Position numbers and translations under genes: made by a program. A DNA stretch of 64,000 nucleotides, taken from the NCBI GenBank assembly GCA_965276825.1, contig OZ255630.1:3100001-3164000 (forward strand), written 5' to 3'. The first letter of the stretch is position 1, and every line of letters begins with the position of its first letter. The notes beneath the pieces are model-generated. The model made no database searches and had not been told where the DNA came from. It saw only the letters and a program-made list of their open reading frames with translations. The DNA comes from G965276765 sp965276825 (GTDB lineage Bacteria > Actinomycetota > Acidimicrobiia > Acidimicrobiales > Palsa-688). Below, piece after piece: positions 8,750-18,229 of the stretch.

Positions 8750-9211
8750 TTGTCCGAAGCACCCGACCGTCGCCGCCGGCCAGGGGTCCCCGAGGCCTCG
8801 TCCCCCGCCGCGCTGAACCGGATGAAACGCCAGGGACGACGAGACACCGGGCCAGAACTGGCCGTACGGCGTCTCCTCCACGCCCAGGGCCTCCGGTACC
8901 GGATCGACGTCGCCCCGCTCCCAGGCATGCGCCGACGGGCCGACATCGTCTTCACCCGAGCCAAGCTCGCCGTCTACGTCGACGGCTGCTTCTGGCACGG
9001 CTGCCCCCTCCACCGCACCACGCCCAAGGCCAACCGAGACTGGTGGGCCGACAAGCTCGCGGCCAACGAAACGAGAGACCGCGCCACCGACCGACAACTC
9101 CGAGACTTCGGGTGGAACGTGCTCCGGTTCTGGGAGCACCAGACCCCCGCGGAGGTCGCCGACATGGTTGCCGCTGCCGTCTCCATGGCCAGATCGGGGC
9201 CGAAGACCTGA
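8750..9211 (+). CDS. vsr: Very short patch repair endonuclease
   Basis: Vsr nicks DNA beside T:G mismatches that arise when 5-methylcytosine deaminates, protecting the genome from its own methyltransferase. The 153-residue product has the family order: GRRDTGPELAVRRLLHAQGL, RYRIDVAPLPGMRRRADIVF with the catalytic Asp, then VYVDGCFWHGCP and DWWADKLAANETRD with metal and zinc ligands. The start is a TTG one base after the previous stop, so translation is probably coupled; an ATG lies 24 codons in, but it would cut into the conserved N-terminal helix. Its presence confirms a C5-methylating neighbour. Confidence 0.92.
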   Translation: MSEAPDRRRRPGVPEASSPAALNRMKRQGRRDTGPELAVRRLLHAQGLRYRIDVAPLPGMRRRADIVFTRAKLAVYVDGCFWHGCPLHRTTPKANRDWWADKLAANETRDRATDRQLRDFGWNVLRFWEHQTPAEVADMVAAAVSMARSGPKT

Positions 9212-9248
9212 CCTGTCGGTACGGGCGCTTCCAAGCAGACCGATGCTC

Positions 9249-9450
9249 CTATGTCTTGTCAAACCCTTGTTCGGGTTCGGCGAGGAGATTGGTGATCTGT
9301 TCGGCGAGGCGCTCAGCGCTGGTGTGAGATAGCCCGATAGTGGTGATGATGCTGCGTTCGTCGCGGCGAAGGCGGACCAGCCAGGTCCGGTCAGGGAGCC
9401 GTCCTCGGGTGCACGGAACCGGTGTCGAATTCGACGGCGATTGGTTTCAT
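9249..9450 (-). pseudogene. Small frameshifted ORF
   Basis: On the minus strand MKPIAVEFDTGS begins at 9450. After a frame change near 9415 a second frame reads RTWLVRLRRDERSIITTIGL and then ITNLLAEPEQGFDKT up to TAG at 9249. Joined, the pieces look like one protein of roughly 65 residues. I do not recognise it. The shift suggests decay; an alternative is that only one piece is real. Confidence 0.35.
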
Positions 9451-9662
9451 GTGATTCCTTCCGGCGAAGGGATGGGTCGTGGGCGGTTGCTGGGATGGCC
9501 GACAAGACAGGGATGGGCCACTCTTGATGGGAGGGCAAGCTCTTATGAGGTCGTGCGCCAGCAGGTCGTGGTGATAGTCGAGGACGGCCGACAAATCGGT
9601 CGTAGGCCAGCAGGTTGCGGCAGCCGGTTATGGGGTCAGGCCGTCCCCGACAGAGGTACGCG

Positions 9663-10739
9663 TCAGGTCGCGGCGGGGCGGAGGTGGGGGTAGACCTCAC
9701 GGGCGACGTAGCGCTTCAAGCAGCGGATGATCTCCGTCTTCGAGAGGCCCCCTTTGGCGCGTCGCTCGACGTAAGCGCGTGTCGGGGGATGGGAGCCCAT
9801 GCGGGTGAACACGATCCGCCACAGGGCATGGTTGGCTTGACGGTCACCGCCGGGGTTGAGTCGATGCCGGTTGGTCTTGCCTGAAGAAGCGGGGATCGGC
9901 GCAGCAGCGCACAGGTGCGCCCAGGCGGCCTCGGAGCGCAGCCGTTGGGGCTGGTCCCCTGCGGCGATGAGCAGGATGGCGGCGCTGTGAGGGCCGACGC
10001 CGAAGAGGGCGAGCAGGCCGGGGGCGCGGGCGGCCACGAGGGGCACGATGAGCTCGTCGAGACGGTCGATCTGGTCGCCGAGGAACTCGGCTCGCCGGCC
10101 GAGCTCTCGCAGGGCGATCCTGGTCGAGTAGCCCACGACGTCGCCGGGACGGGGCCGTAGGGACGCTAGGCCGGTGACCAGTCCCGCCGTGGTGTGCGCG
10201 GCGAAGCGGGCCCGGACGTCGTCGGGGCCGGTGATCACGAGCGCTCTGGCCTGGTTGATCGTCTGGGTCCGCTCTCCTCGGGCGGAGCGCTTGGCGACCA
10301 TCAGGGCACGGATCGCCTCGACAGCACCGTCTTGGCCTTTGGGAGCGCCCCGGGCCCGACCGGACTGAGCGGCCCCGAGCGGCGCTCACGGCGTCGAGAG
10401 GGTCGGACTTGCCCGCCCGGCGCCGCTCGGCCCGATCGGCGCGGTCGACCTCGACACGGCCACACCAGCGTCGGCCAAGTGACGGGCGAGACCGGCGCCG
10501 TAGCTGCCGGTCCCTTCGACTCCTATCACGGCGATGGTGCCGAAGCTGCCCAGCCAGGCCAACAGGTTGGCGTAGCCGGCAGGGGTGGTCGGGAAGCTCT
10601 CGGTGCCGAGGACTCCGCCGACGCCGTCGAGTGCGGCGGCGACGTGGGTATCGGCGTGGGTGTCCACACCGCCGGTAACGGCGCGTGTCTCTACGATGGT
10701 CAAGGCCATCCCTTTCATTGGTTGAGGGGTGGCACGCAC
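9663..10739 (-). pseudogene. IS110 family transposase, two frameshifts
   Basis: The N-terminal DEDD (RuvC-like) domain runs from 10739: GVDTHADTH carries the first acidic residue and GVEGTGSYGAGLARHL the second. Near 10455 the frame changes. The next frame holds the continuation (EVDRADRAERRRAGKSDPLDA, the third and fourth acidic positions, in a different frame). Near 10345 it changes again into VAKRSARGERTQTINQARAL and the C-terminal helix-hairpin domain (LLALFGVGPHSAAILLIAAG, with the expected serine region SSGKTNRHRLNPGGDRQAN). Two shifts make the enzyme inactive. The element has no inverted ends, as usual for this family, so its limits are not defined. Confidence 0.85.
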
Positions 10740-10779
10740 CCGCTGGCCGACGGACCTGTGAACCCCGACTTCTAGTCCA

Positions 10780-10910
10780 GGAAGGGCAGATCAGACCGGC
10801 GAAACTGGTGGGTGCCAGGAAGAACCCTGGGACCCGGTCGACAGATCGATTCGAAGGACAACCGAGCCAGCGTCAGCCGGTTCGCAGGTCAGACCGGGAC
10901 CCAGGGCTCC
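10780..10910 (-). ncRNA. Candidate IS110 left-end structured RNA (bridge/seek RNA region)
   Basis: Upstream of the transposase start, two 15-nt arms at 10825-10839 (CCCTGGGACCCGGTC) and 10892-10906 are complementary except for one position, enclosing a 52-nt loop with further short pairings. IS110-group elements encode their guide RNA in the non-coding end upstream of the recombinase. Position and structure fit that role, but no loop could be matched to a target here, and the partner transposase is dead. Confidence 0.35.
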
Positions 10911-11530
10911 CGACCCTATGACCAAACCGTCTCGGTCGGGGATGGGGGGCCAGAACCACTATCCCATTCTCCCTGCCGGCTCGGTAGCGACGTCGAAGTC
11001 CTGTGAGATCTGCTTCAGCGTGTTATGTGCGCATTGCGTCCTCGAGGGGTGGCGGGACTTCTGTGGGGTTCTTCGTACCCACCTACTCGGCTCCTAGGCG
11101 CCGTCCGGAGCGGGCAGCGTGGACCGTCTGTCGTTCTCGGCCGTACACACTTCATCAGTCACCCCGGTTTGTGTCACCCTGACCACCGATACGGCGCAGC
11201 AGGAGTTCGACGAGAGCGACTCGGATGGGAGCCACGGGTTATGACCAACTACCGATGGCCGCCCCGTCCCGCTCGCTTACGACAGCACGGCCGTCTACAC
11301 GGGCCGGAGAGCTGGCTGCACGCTATGTCGGCTTCGGCAACGTCGTGGATGCCTCAAGCGATATCAGCTGCCGGTGGCCGACGGTACTGGGATTATCCCA
11401 CGCCTTGCCAACCGGTGAGTTAGGCAGGCTCTGCTCCGCTCACTAGGCTTCGTGCCCGAGCGGGTGGTGGAACCTTCCCTGTTGTGACGGCCCCTCTCCA
11501 CGGCGTTTCGATCATCCGCAAGGTGTACCG
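10911..11530. other. Intergenic between IS110 and AIPR gene
   Basis: About 620 bp without a gene I can support. A short plus-strand frame at 11225-11446 has no recognisable motif. Base composition begins to drop toward the AIPR gene. Confidence 0.4.
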
Positions 11531-11532
11531 AG

Positions 11533-11538
11533 TACAAT
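11533..11538 (+). promoter_or_regulatory. Candidate -10 element of the AIPR gene
   Basis: TACAAT lies 31 bp before the GTG start and would leave room for a short leader containing the AGGAG ribosome site at 11557-11561. No good -35 hexamer is seen at the expected distance. Confidence 0.35.
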
Positions 11539-11569
11539 CGAGCACTACCAACCACTAGGAGCGGACCGA

Positions 11570-13321
11570 GTGCCCGAGAATCACGAATGTCTTCGGCTTC
11601 TGGACGAAAGAGATGACCTCGCGCCTTTCGGTAATCACGCCTTCGTGCTGCTAGCCATTGAGAGTCGCTTTTCTCTTTCAGATGTTCTGAACCTCGCTCC
11701 GACAATACTTACCGATGGCGCGAACGACAAGAAGACGGACCTATTGTTCGTTGGCCGCGAGGCTCGTACAGCTGTCATATGCCAGAGCTACTGGGCTCAG
11801 AGTCCGAAAAGCAACCCTCCTGCCAACAAGGCCGCCGACTTGCACACGGCGGCGTCGTGGGTACTCGACCCCGCCGATCCGACGGCGCTTGGTGCCGAGC
11901 TAGCCGGTGCCCGAGAGGAACTGCTCGACGCCCTCAGTCACAGCGACATCGACGACCTCGAGCTTTGGTACTGCCACAACCTCAGTCCGTATCAGGATGC
12001 TCAAGCTGAGGCGGAGCAGGCTGCCAACATGGCAAAGACAATCCTGTCTAGCAAACTTGGTTATAGCGTCAACGTCCGTGGAGTGGAGGTAACCCCGACC
12101 CGGGTCGATGAGTGGCTTCGGAGTAGTGACGGACGCGTCGTGATTCACGACAAGCTGCGTGTTCCGGCCCGTGAGTGGCTTTCGGAACAGGGCGACCAGT
12201 GGAAGGCTGTATACACCTCGGTCTCCGCAGCATGGCTCCATGGACTGTACGTGCGGTTCTCTTCAGAGAGGCTGTTTGCCGGAAATATTCGAGGTGACAT
12301 GAAGCCGCGTCGCTCGGCTAATGACATCAATAATGGCATTCAAGAGACAGCTACGTCAAAGCCCGGTCGGCTCTGGGCATACAACAATGGCCTTACTGCC
12401 TTGGTAGAGAAGATAGAAGAGGAGGAAAAAGCCGACAATGAGCGGCAGCTCGTGATTCGCGGAATATCAATTGTCAACGGGGCGCAGACAACTGGCTCAA
12501 TCGGACGCCTCGGATCTGACTTGACGGACAGGCCAGAGGCCCGAGTGTTGATCCGGTTCGTCGAGGCTTCCGACCCGGCGGTTGTGCGCGAGATTAGCAC
12601 GTTCAACAATACTCAGAATGAGATACTTGCTTCGGATTTTCGCAGCTCTGACGCTGTGCAAGACCGGCTTGTCCAGGAATTTAAGACTCTTCAAACAGCG
12701 ATCTATTGGGGTCCGCGACGCGGGGGATCTCAGCAGGGAGCGCGGCGGCCAGCAGGTCTGCTTGACGCTGATTTAGTGGCGCAGGCTCTTGCCGCGTTCC
12801 ACGGAGCTCCCGACATTGCCTACCATGCGAAGAATGAGATCTGGCGCGACAACACTACTTACGACCGGTTTTTCTCGGACACAACCTCTGCACCGCACGT
12901 CGTGTTCTGTGTCGGCCTGATCCGCGCTATCAGGACCTACAAGATGGACTTGCGCGTACAGTCGGAGAGGAGCAAGCTGCAAGAGCAAATATTTCAATTC
13001 TTGTCGAGTCGTGGCTCAGACTTCTTGTTAATGTACGCTATCGCGAACAGTATAGAGGAGATACTAGATCGCGTGGTCGCCGATAAGTGGAGCTTGTCAT
13101 TTGGAGATACCGTGGGGCTTGGCACGGCGGCAGATTACTGGTCGCCTGTAGTCCGTTCTTTGGCAAGCTACGTGTCTCAGTTGTCGCCAGCGGCTCAGTC
13201 AGGGAATCTTCGTGACGAGGAACGAGTCAGGTCAGCGGCGACCGAGTTCCAGAGTCGGATTGCAATGGGTCGGCAGGGTGTACAGGCTCTCGACGACTTT
13301 GTTCCATTGGTCGCAGGGTAG
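11570..13321 (+). CDS. AIPR family abortive-infection phage-resistance protein
   Basis: 583 residues from GTG 11570, with AGGAG 8 bp upstream. AIPR proteins act in phage defence; the biochemical step is not well defined. Family landmarks are present in order: FAGNIRGDMK (about 236), the RLWAYNNGLTALV block (about 268), ISIVNGAQTTGSIG (about 299) and STFNNTQNEILASDF (about 343). The N-terminus has GANDKKTDLLF followed by AVICQSYW, which resembles the nuclease-like N-domain of relatives but lacks a clear catalytic lysine. GC content and third-position use are visibly lower than in neighbours, and both flanking genes are damaged, so the gene was probably acquired recently. The frame is intact. 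Confidence 0.88.
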   Translation: MPENHECLRLLDERDDLAPFGNHAFVLLAIESRFSLSDVLNLAPTILTDGANDKKTDLLFVGREARTAVICQSYWAQSPKSNPPANKAADLHTAASWVLDPADPTALGAELAGAREELLDALSHSDIDDLELWYCHNLSPYQDAQAEAEQAANMAKTILSSKLGYSVNVRGVEVTPTRVDEWLRSSDGRVVIHDKLRVPAREWLSEQGDQWKAVYTSVSAAWLHGLYVRFSSERLFAGNIRGDMKPRRSANDINNGIQETATSKPGRLWAYNNGLTALVEKIEEEEKADNERQLVIRGISIVNGAQTTGSIGRLGSDLTDRPEARVLIRFVEASDPAVVREISTFNNTQNEILASDFRSSDAVQDRLVQEFKTLQTAIYWGPRRGGSQQGARRPAGLLDADLVAQALAAFHGAPDIAYHAKNEIWRDNTTYDRFFSDTTSAPHVVFCVGLIRAIRTYKMDLRVQSERSKLQEQIFQFLSSRGSDFLLMYAIANSIEEILDRVVADKWSLSFGDTVGLGTAADYWSPVVRSLASYVSQLSPAAQSGNLRDEERVRSAATEFQSRIAMGRQGVQALDDFVPLVAG

Positions 13322-13447
13322 CGGCTCCCGAGTCCGGCCGCCGGCGGCCCGCAATCTGTCCAGTGATTATGCGGACGACCGCGCTGTTGCGTGACTTAGA
13401 GCGACTAGGCAGGCGGCGTGGGTATCGCCAAAGGTGAGACGACTAGA

Positions 13448-13980
13448 CTATGTGGGTGACCTAGAGTTTAGCAGGTACGGCTCGGCCAATAACGTGAGAT
13501 TACCGGATCCTGTAGCTGGTGGAAGCGGCCAGTCAGGGACTCGGACAACGTTTCCTGTTGCGGCAGCGACGCCCACGGCTGTCACGCTCGCCAAGTCCTC
13601 AATAGCCTGGATAAACCCCTCTACTGACATTAGACGCAAGGAGTAGCCGCCGCGTTTCAGGAGGGGAAGCGTCTGCGCCGCATTTGTCGTGGCTGTAGGG
13701 TCACCACCGTGGGAGAGCAAATCTCGTAGCGACTTCATATCCCGGAAATACAGCCGGACGTCGTCGCCACTGAGATATGCCCAAGGGAAGACATGTCCAT
13801 AGGGAGAAGTTCTGGAAATCTCGTATTCTCACCTTCCAATCTGGGCGGGGGTCGTATCCCCACACCCGGTGGATCTGCGAGGCCACTCGGTCGGTTGATA
13901 TACCGAGCGAACGGTTCTTTATCGCTCGGAAGTTGGTCAGAGCATCGAAGTATGCCTCGAGCGGCCCCAGACCAACGCCG
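13448..13980 (-). pseudogene. Frameshifted hypothetical gene beside the AIPR gene
   Basis: On the minus strand one frame reads LEAYFDALTNFRAIKNRSL through VASQIHRVWGYDPRPDWKV. After a shift near 13830 the next frame continues SRTSPYGHVFPWAYLSGDD, VRLYFRDMKSLRDLLSHGG and on to a stop at 13448. The two pieces together give about 170 residues of plausible soluble protein of the same lower-GC type as the AIPR gene. No family recognised. No start codon was found at the upstream end, where it runs into the ArsR-like remnant on the other strand. It may be a companion of the AIPR gene, now broken. Confidence 0.5.
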
Positions 13981-14403
13981 AGCTAGCCAAGGCCTTCGGC
14001 GAGAAGCGGGCCACCGTGCTAGATCACGTACGCATCCTTGTCGGTACCGGTTTCCTCGTCGAGGAGGCGACCCGGCCCGGCCCCCGAGGCTCGACCGAGA
14101 AGCCCTACCGAGCGACCGGACGGTCGTGGCGTCTGGAGGGAACCCTCCGCGACGGGCTAGACGACGCCGTCCTGCGGGCCACCCTCCAAGCCGTGGCCGA
14201 CGAGGTAGCCGAGGCCGGTCCTGGAGCGGTCATCGAAGGAGCACGCCTCGCACTGCGGCTCACGCCCGACCAACTCCAAGCCCTCGTCGGGCAACTCCAA
14301 GACCTCCTCGCGAACCACCGGGCGGCTACCTCGGGGACAGTCCACCCGGCGGCGACCCCTACGCCCTGCTGGTCCTCCTCCACCGCCGCCAAGGCTGCGA
14401 ACT
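13897..14403 (+). pseudogene. ArsR-type winged-helix regulator, damaged at both ends
   Basis: The frame reads SEVGQSIEVCLERPQTNAEL, then AKAFGEKRATVLDHVRILV (recognition helix) and TEKPYRATGRSWRL (wing), a typical ArsR-like winged helix followed by a helical C-terminal region. No ATG or GTG precedes the first conserved residues, and upstream sequence changes character, so the 5' end has been lost. Near 14330 the frame shifts: the conserved tail PYALLVLLHRRQ is found one frame over. The remaining start, GTG 14016, lies inside the recognition helix, so a functional product is unlikely. Confidence 0.65.
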
Positions 14404-14491
14404 AAGGGGACACGGGAACACTCGGCCAGGATCGGCTCGAAACCTTGCCGCAGGGGCCAGAGTCCGGCGGCGGGCAATTCTGCTGTGCTGC

Positions 14492-14514
14492 GAACAGAAC
14501 AGAACAGAACAGAA
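14492..14514. repeat. Short tandem repeat (GAACA)n
   Basis: Four and a half tandem copies of a 5-bp unit stand in non-coding sequence between the ArsR remnant and the methyltransferase. Confidence 0.8.
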
Positions 14515-14637
14515 TGCCACGCCAGAATCACGGTGGCGCCATAGGCGCGGCCATCTAGTTCAGGACCGGCACGTATGAAGCGGCATTTTAGACGGGCGCC
14601 CCGTCCGTCTCGCTCGCTGATCCCCAGCTCGGGATAG

Positions 14638-15207
14638 TCAACTGGGGACCGGTTTGCGCGCCACGAAGTGGGTCCGGTCGCCCGCGCTGATGGTGATCCG
14701 CTCGAAGCCGAGGGCTTGTAGCCGGACCATCAGGGTGCCGGGCTCGACCGGGTTGTAGGTGTCGTCCTCGTGAAAGCGGTGCAGCTCGTCGCTGGGCCGG
14801 CTATCGGACCCGATGAGCACGGCACCGGCCCGCAACACCCGGAGCACCTCGACCAGCAGCATGTTCTGCAGGCCGAACGTCGGCACGTGGTGGAGCATGG
14901 TGAACGATCCGGCCGAGTCGAACGAGCCATCGGCGAAGGTCATGGCCGTCGCGTCTCCGTGCACTACCTCCACGTTCGTTCCGGCGAAGCGGACCACCAG
15001 CTTCTCCGCTGCCACCTCGTCGAACTCCACCACTACCAGCCGCTCCACCCGGTGGCGCAACCAGTCGGTGGCCGCCCCCGGACCCGGGCCGACCTCCACC
15101 ATCTCGGCCCCCAGATCGACGGCCCGGGCCAGCGGGGTCAACACGTCGGTCTGCAGGTGCTCGGCCCACTCCGGGCTGGAGCACAGCTTGGCGTGGTGTT
15201 CGTTCAC
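14638..15207 (-). CDS. Class I SAM-dependent methyltransferase
   Basis: 189 residues with the Rossmann-type SAM site: motif I EMVEVGPGPGAATDWL (about 35-50), the acidic end of strand 2 (VVVEFDE), motif II VVHGDATAMTFADGSFDSAG and the following FTMLHHVP. The relatively short C-terminal half and N-terminal NEHHAKLCSSPEWAEHL match small actinobacterial methyltransferases of the UbiE-like fold. Substrate unknown. It is transcribed in the same direction as the GNAT gene that begins at 16285 and ends 113 bp upstream of it. Confidence 0.85.
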   Translation of the reverse strand: MNEHHAKLCSSPEWAEHLQTDVLTPLARAVDLGAEMVEVGPGPGAATDWLRHRVERLVVVEFDEVAAEKLVVRFAGTNVEVVHGDATAMTFADGSFDSAGSFTMLHHVPTFGLQNMLLVEVLRVLRAGAVLIGSDSRPSDELHRFHEDDTYNPVEPGTLMVRLQALGFERITISAGDRTHFVARKPVPS

Positions 15208-15319
15208 CGCAGTGAGGCTACCGATGGCTCGATGGGCCCGGGCACACAGCTACTCGGAGCACCGCAGAACGATCGGCGGACCCGAGCGCCCAACGCAACA
15301 GGAGCGGTTCAGGTAGGCC

Positions 15320-16285
15320 CTACGGCCTGTTCCGCTGCCACCGGTCGGCGCGGCCCACTACGCTCATCCCGGTCGATTCGTACGTGGCGATGGCCGTCTC
15401 GTTGTCGGTGTCGGTATCGACCTCCACCGTCACGTGGCCCGCCTCGATCAGCAAGCCGAAAGCCTTCGCCAGCAGCGCAGCCGCTAATCCTCGGCGGCGG
15501 GCCGTCGACGAGACTCCGAGCCACGCGATCCACGCACGACCTGGCGGAGTACGAGCCACGAGCGCGCCAGCGGGCACACGATCGATCTCCGCCAGCAACC
15601 ACACCCCCGGGTACTCGCCCTCCTTGGCCCGCTGGTCCTCCTCGAAGGCGTCGAAGCCCGGGACTCCCTGATCCCAGTAGGCAACATTGGCTTCCGAGAG
15701 GACGGCATACAGGGCCTGACGATCTCTCCTTGCCGACGCCACCCGAACCCTGACTCCCCGACTCGCATCGCTCGCCGGCGCCTCCTTCCAAATCGTGAGA
15801 TCCGCTGACAACCTCGTGTTGCTGTGAACGACGCTCCATCTGTGATCAGCAAGCAGCGGCGCGATCGGCGTGGCGGGAAACTGGTACACCGTGACCGGGA
15901 CACCCGCACCGGTCGCGTCGTGATCAAACCAGTCATCGAGCACACCCAAGAGGCGGGCCGCCGTGTTCTCGGGTTCGGGCCTCGGCGCGACGACCAGCTC
16001 AGCCCGGAGTTGACCTTCCTGGGGAGCCCGGTGGAGCGCGACGAACCCGCCCAGGCGGCCAGCGTCGTCGACGAGCACAGCGGTCCGCGCGTGAAGGTCG
16101 AGCCCAGGAACCGCGAGCAGCCCACGGATGTCCGACTCCGACGTGAGTGCGCGGCCCACCAGTGCCAATTCCTCGCTGCGGAACAGCTCGACCAGCGCTT
16201 CGGTGTCGGTGCCACGCACAGGTCTGAGCTCCACGTTGCCAAGGCTGCCAGCGGTAGACACGCTGTAGCAACCGAGATTGATCAC
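15320..16285 (-). CDS. Tandem GNAT acetyltransferase
   Basis: 321 residues containing two GNAT-type units. The first (about 18-150) begins ELRPVRGTDTEALVELFRSE and is degenerate at the acetyl-CoA site. The second (about 175-321) has a good motif A: WIAWLGVSSTARRRGLAAAL, followed by LLAKAFGLLIEAG and the closing NETAIATYESTGM. The two-domain plan resembles mycothiol synthase and related acyltransferases, but the length and sequence do not allow that name. A GTG at 16234, just before ELRPVR, is a reasonable alternative start. Confidence 0.82.
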   Translation of the reverse strand: MINLGCYSVSTAGSLGNVELRPVRGTDTEALVELFRSEELALVGRALTSESDIRGLLAVPGLDLHARTAVLVDDAGRLGGFVALHRAPQEGQLRAELVVAPRPEPENTAARLLGVLDDWFDHDATGAGVPVTVYQFPATPIAPLLADHRWSVVHSNTRLSADLTIWKEAPASDASRGVRVRVASARRDRQALYAVLSEANVAYWDQGVPGFDAFEEDQRAKEGEYPGVWLLAEIDRVPAGALVARTPPGRAWIAWLGVSSTARRRGLAAALLAKAFGLLIEAGHVTVEVDTDTDNETAIATYESTGMSVVGRADRWQRNRP

Positions 16286-16626
16286 CGAGGCGGCACCGTC
16301 TCGGCGTCTCGAAGCTGGCCCGGACGATCAGCGTGTGGTCCACCGTTCCGGCCGTACTGCCCCGCTCGCCCCGCTCCCAGCCCGGCGTCCGCAGCACAGC
16401 GGCCCATCTCGTGGACGTGGCCCGTGGCGACGATCTGAGCGAGGCGGTCCTGGCCGACATCTAAGCGGACGACGCGGACAGGTCTGGGTGAAGGCCGCCG
16501 AGTGCCCGAGGAGCCCTGCCGACGCCCCGCAAGCAGATCCCCTATTGGCCATCGGTCGGGCTGGTCAGGAGGGCTGCGGGCCGCCGATTACGCGTCAACG
16601 ACCCCTTCGCCTGGCGGCGGTGATCG
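16286..16626. other. Intergenic, possible 3' remnant of a plus-strand gene
   Basis: A plus-strand frame ending at TAA 16462-16464 reads STAAHLVDVARGDDLSEAVL, which looks like the C-terminus of a real protein, but nothing recognisable precedes it. Otherwise no feature seen. Confidence 0.25.
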
Positions 16627-17250
16627 TCAGTTGCCGCCGGCGAACCACGGCAGGCAGGCGTCCAGGCCGGCGACCGTGACCTGGGCAGACGCCCAGTCCT
16701 CGCGGGTTAGCCTGAGGTGCTGTAGCTCGACGACGCCCGCGGGCGAGTCGGTGAGGCTGACGCCGTTATCGACGTAACCCAGCCGACGGGACACCGCCAG
16801 GGACGGCGCATTGTCGATGCGCGCCGAGGAAATCGCAGCTCTCGCGCCCAAGTGGTCGAAAGCCAGCGCCAGGATCGCGGTACGCATCGCCACGGCGGTG
16901 CCGCGGCCGCGGCCGTGAACCGCGAGCCACGAGCCCGAGTCGACGGTCCGAAGCTTGACGAAGTCGTCGCCCTCGAGCGCCTGCAGTCCCACCAGCTCAC
17001 CCCGAAACTCGACCGCGAAGTCCAGGCACCAAGACGACGGAGACCAGCTGCCGCGGTGATACCAGATCCGCTGCACGAGGAGCCGGTGACGGTTCCGCTG
17101 GTCCGACAAGCCGGCGAAGTGCTCCCAGCTTGGATCCTGCTCGTCGTCGCTGGGGAAAATCGCCGCGATCGCCGGCAGGTCTGCGTCGGTTACGGGGCGT
17201 AGCAGAACGTCTCCGATGCTCAGGCGCAGGTCAAACAGCGGCCACTCCAC
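16627..17250 (-). CDS. GNAT family acetyltransferase (RimJ/RimL-like)
   Basis: Starting at GTG 17250 the protein has 207 residues and begins EWPLFDLRLSIGDVLLRPVT, the usual first strand; longer upstream frames look non-coding. Motif A is DSGSWLAVHGRGRGTAVAM, which keeps the GRGxG acetyl-CoA loop, and the late motif is IDNAPSLAVSRRLGYV. It is expected to acetylate an amino group on a protein or small molecule. Third-position GC is high and the frame is intact. Confidence 0.82.
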   Translation of the reverse strand: MEWPLFDLRLSIGDVLLRPVTDADLPAIAAIFPSDDEQDPSWEHFAGLSDQRNRHRLLVQRIWYHRGSWSPSSWCLDFAVEFRGELVGLQALEGDDFVKLRTVDSGSWLAVHGRGRGTAVAMRTAILALAFDHLGARAAISSARIDNAPSLAVSRRLGYVDNGVSLTDSPAGVVELQHLRLTREDWASAQVTVAGLDACLPWFAGGN

Positions 17251-18229
17251 GACATAAAGCCTAAGCGAGCGCACGTCGCTCGTCGGAAGCCGGCGGGGCG
17301 GTAAACGCGAGCGGGGGTGCCCGCAGCAGGATCCCCAAATGGGAGTGCGCCAGCCTGTGCCCGGCTCGGTACATCGGTGGCTGATGGCCGACCGGAGCAC
17401 CACCTGCTTGCAGCAGCGAGCGCAAGCGACGCCTGGCTTGCCCGCTGTCTAGCCGCGCCGAACAGATCGTCCTGCGCAGGCAATCCGTGGTCTGACTGGA
17501 AGGGCACCGACCCGGACGCATGATCGGCAGGTTTCTGAGCGGCGGGCGAACGAGGCCATGATGCCAACTGTCAACCACACTTCGTGTGGCAGGTGGTGGC
17601 CGCCCCGGGGGACTTCTTGGTGGCCGCCGACATGCAACCCGCCCGCTCGGGTCGAATGCAGACTCCGCCTGTCTCTGTTCCATCGCGCGTCCATCGCGCG
17701 CGATGCGGAATCCGAGGCTGTTCAAGGGGGTCCGTCGATTTCCGGAGACCGGCTCTGACCAGCACTTTTCGTCCCGGGCGGTCCGTCGGAATCCAGCTCT
17801 GGCGAACTGATAATGCTGAGGTCGGAGGTTCGACTCCTCCTAGCCCCACCACGCTGACCTGCCGTTTTGTGGCTCCAGCCGCTCGTTCAGGTGCGCTTGC
17901 ACCACATTGCACCACGGCCGGCGCCCCCTCCGCTGGTGTCAGTCGGCCTGTCCTCCCCTGGCAGCGTGACCTCAGCATGGCAGCGACTCCGAAGCTCCTC
18001 TGCCCCGTCTGGCGGGCAGCCAGCGGCTGGGTCTGGCTCAAACCGGCGGTTCGAGGACGGCGTAGGAATCTGAGCGGCCGAGCGGCCGAGGTGCTTCGGA
18101 GGAAATTTCTCGGCGACGAGCCAGGCGCCGGTCGCCGTTTCGACGTGGCCCCGAGACTGGCGGGGCGGACGTGTGGGGGCGTCGTTGTGGGCGGTTACAT
18201 CGGAACCCACTCGACTCGTTGGGTCAGGT
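17251..18229. other. Long non-coding stretch holding a tRNA-Ile 3' scar
   Basis: Almost 1 kb with no gene I can support. Apart from the tRNA-Ile fragment at 17807-17851 I see nothing. Several open frames exist on both strands but lack recognisable motifs. Confidence 0.4.
17807..17851 (+). repeat. tRNA-Ile 3'-end fragment, attachment-site scar (copy 1)
   Basis: The sequence runs from an isoleucine-type anticodon loop (CTGATAA) into a variable arm, T-arm and acceptor strand ending in CCCCACCA. The 5' half of the tRNA is missing, so this is not a functional gene. The same piece recurs directly at 29102-29148 with one substitution and one deletion in the last 37 bases. Integrative elements that recombine at tRNA 3' ends leave such copies. 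Confidence 0.7.

Noticed and set aside
15320..16285. Mycothiol synthase (mshD)
   Set aside because: The double-GNAT plan is similar, but no subgroup-specific residues could be confirmed, and the surroundings are accessory DNA.
17760..17855. Possible functional tRNA-Ile gene
   Set aside because: The T-arm and acceptor 3' strand are good, but no 5' acceptor strand, D-arm or anticodon 5' stem precedes them.
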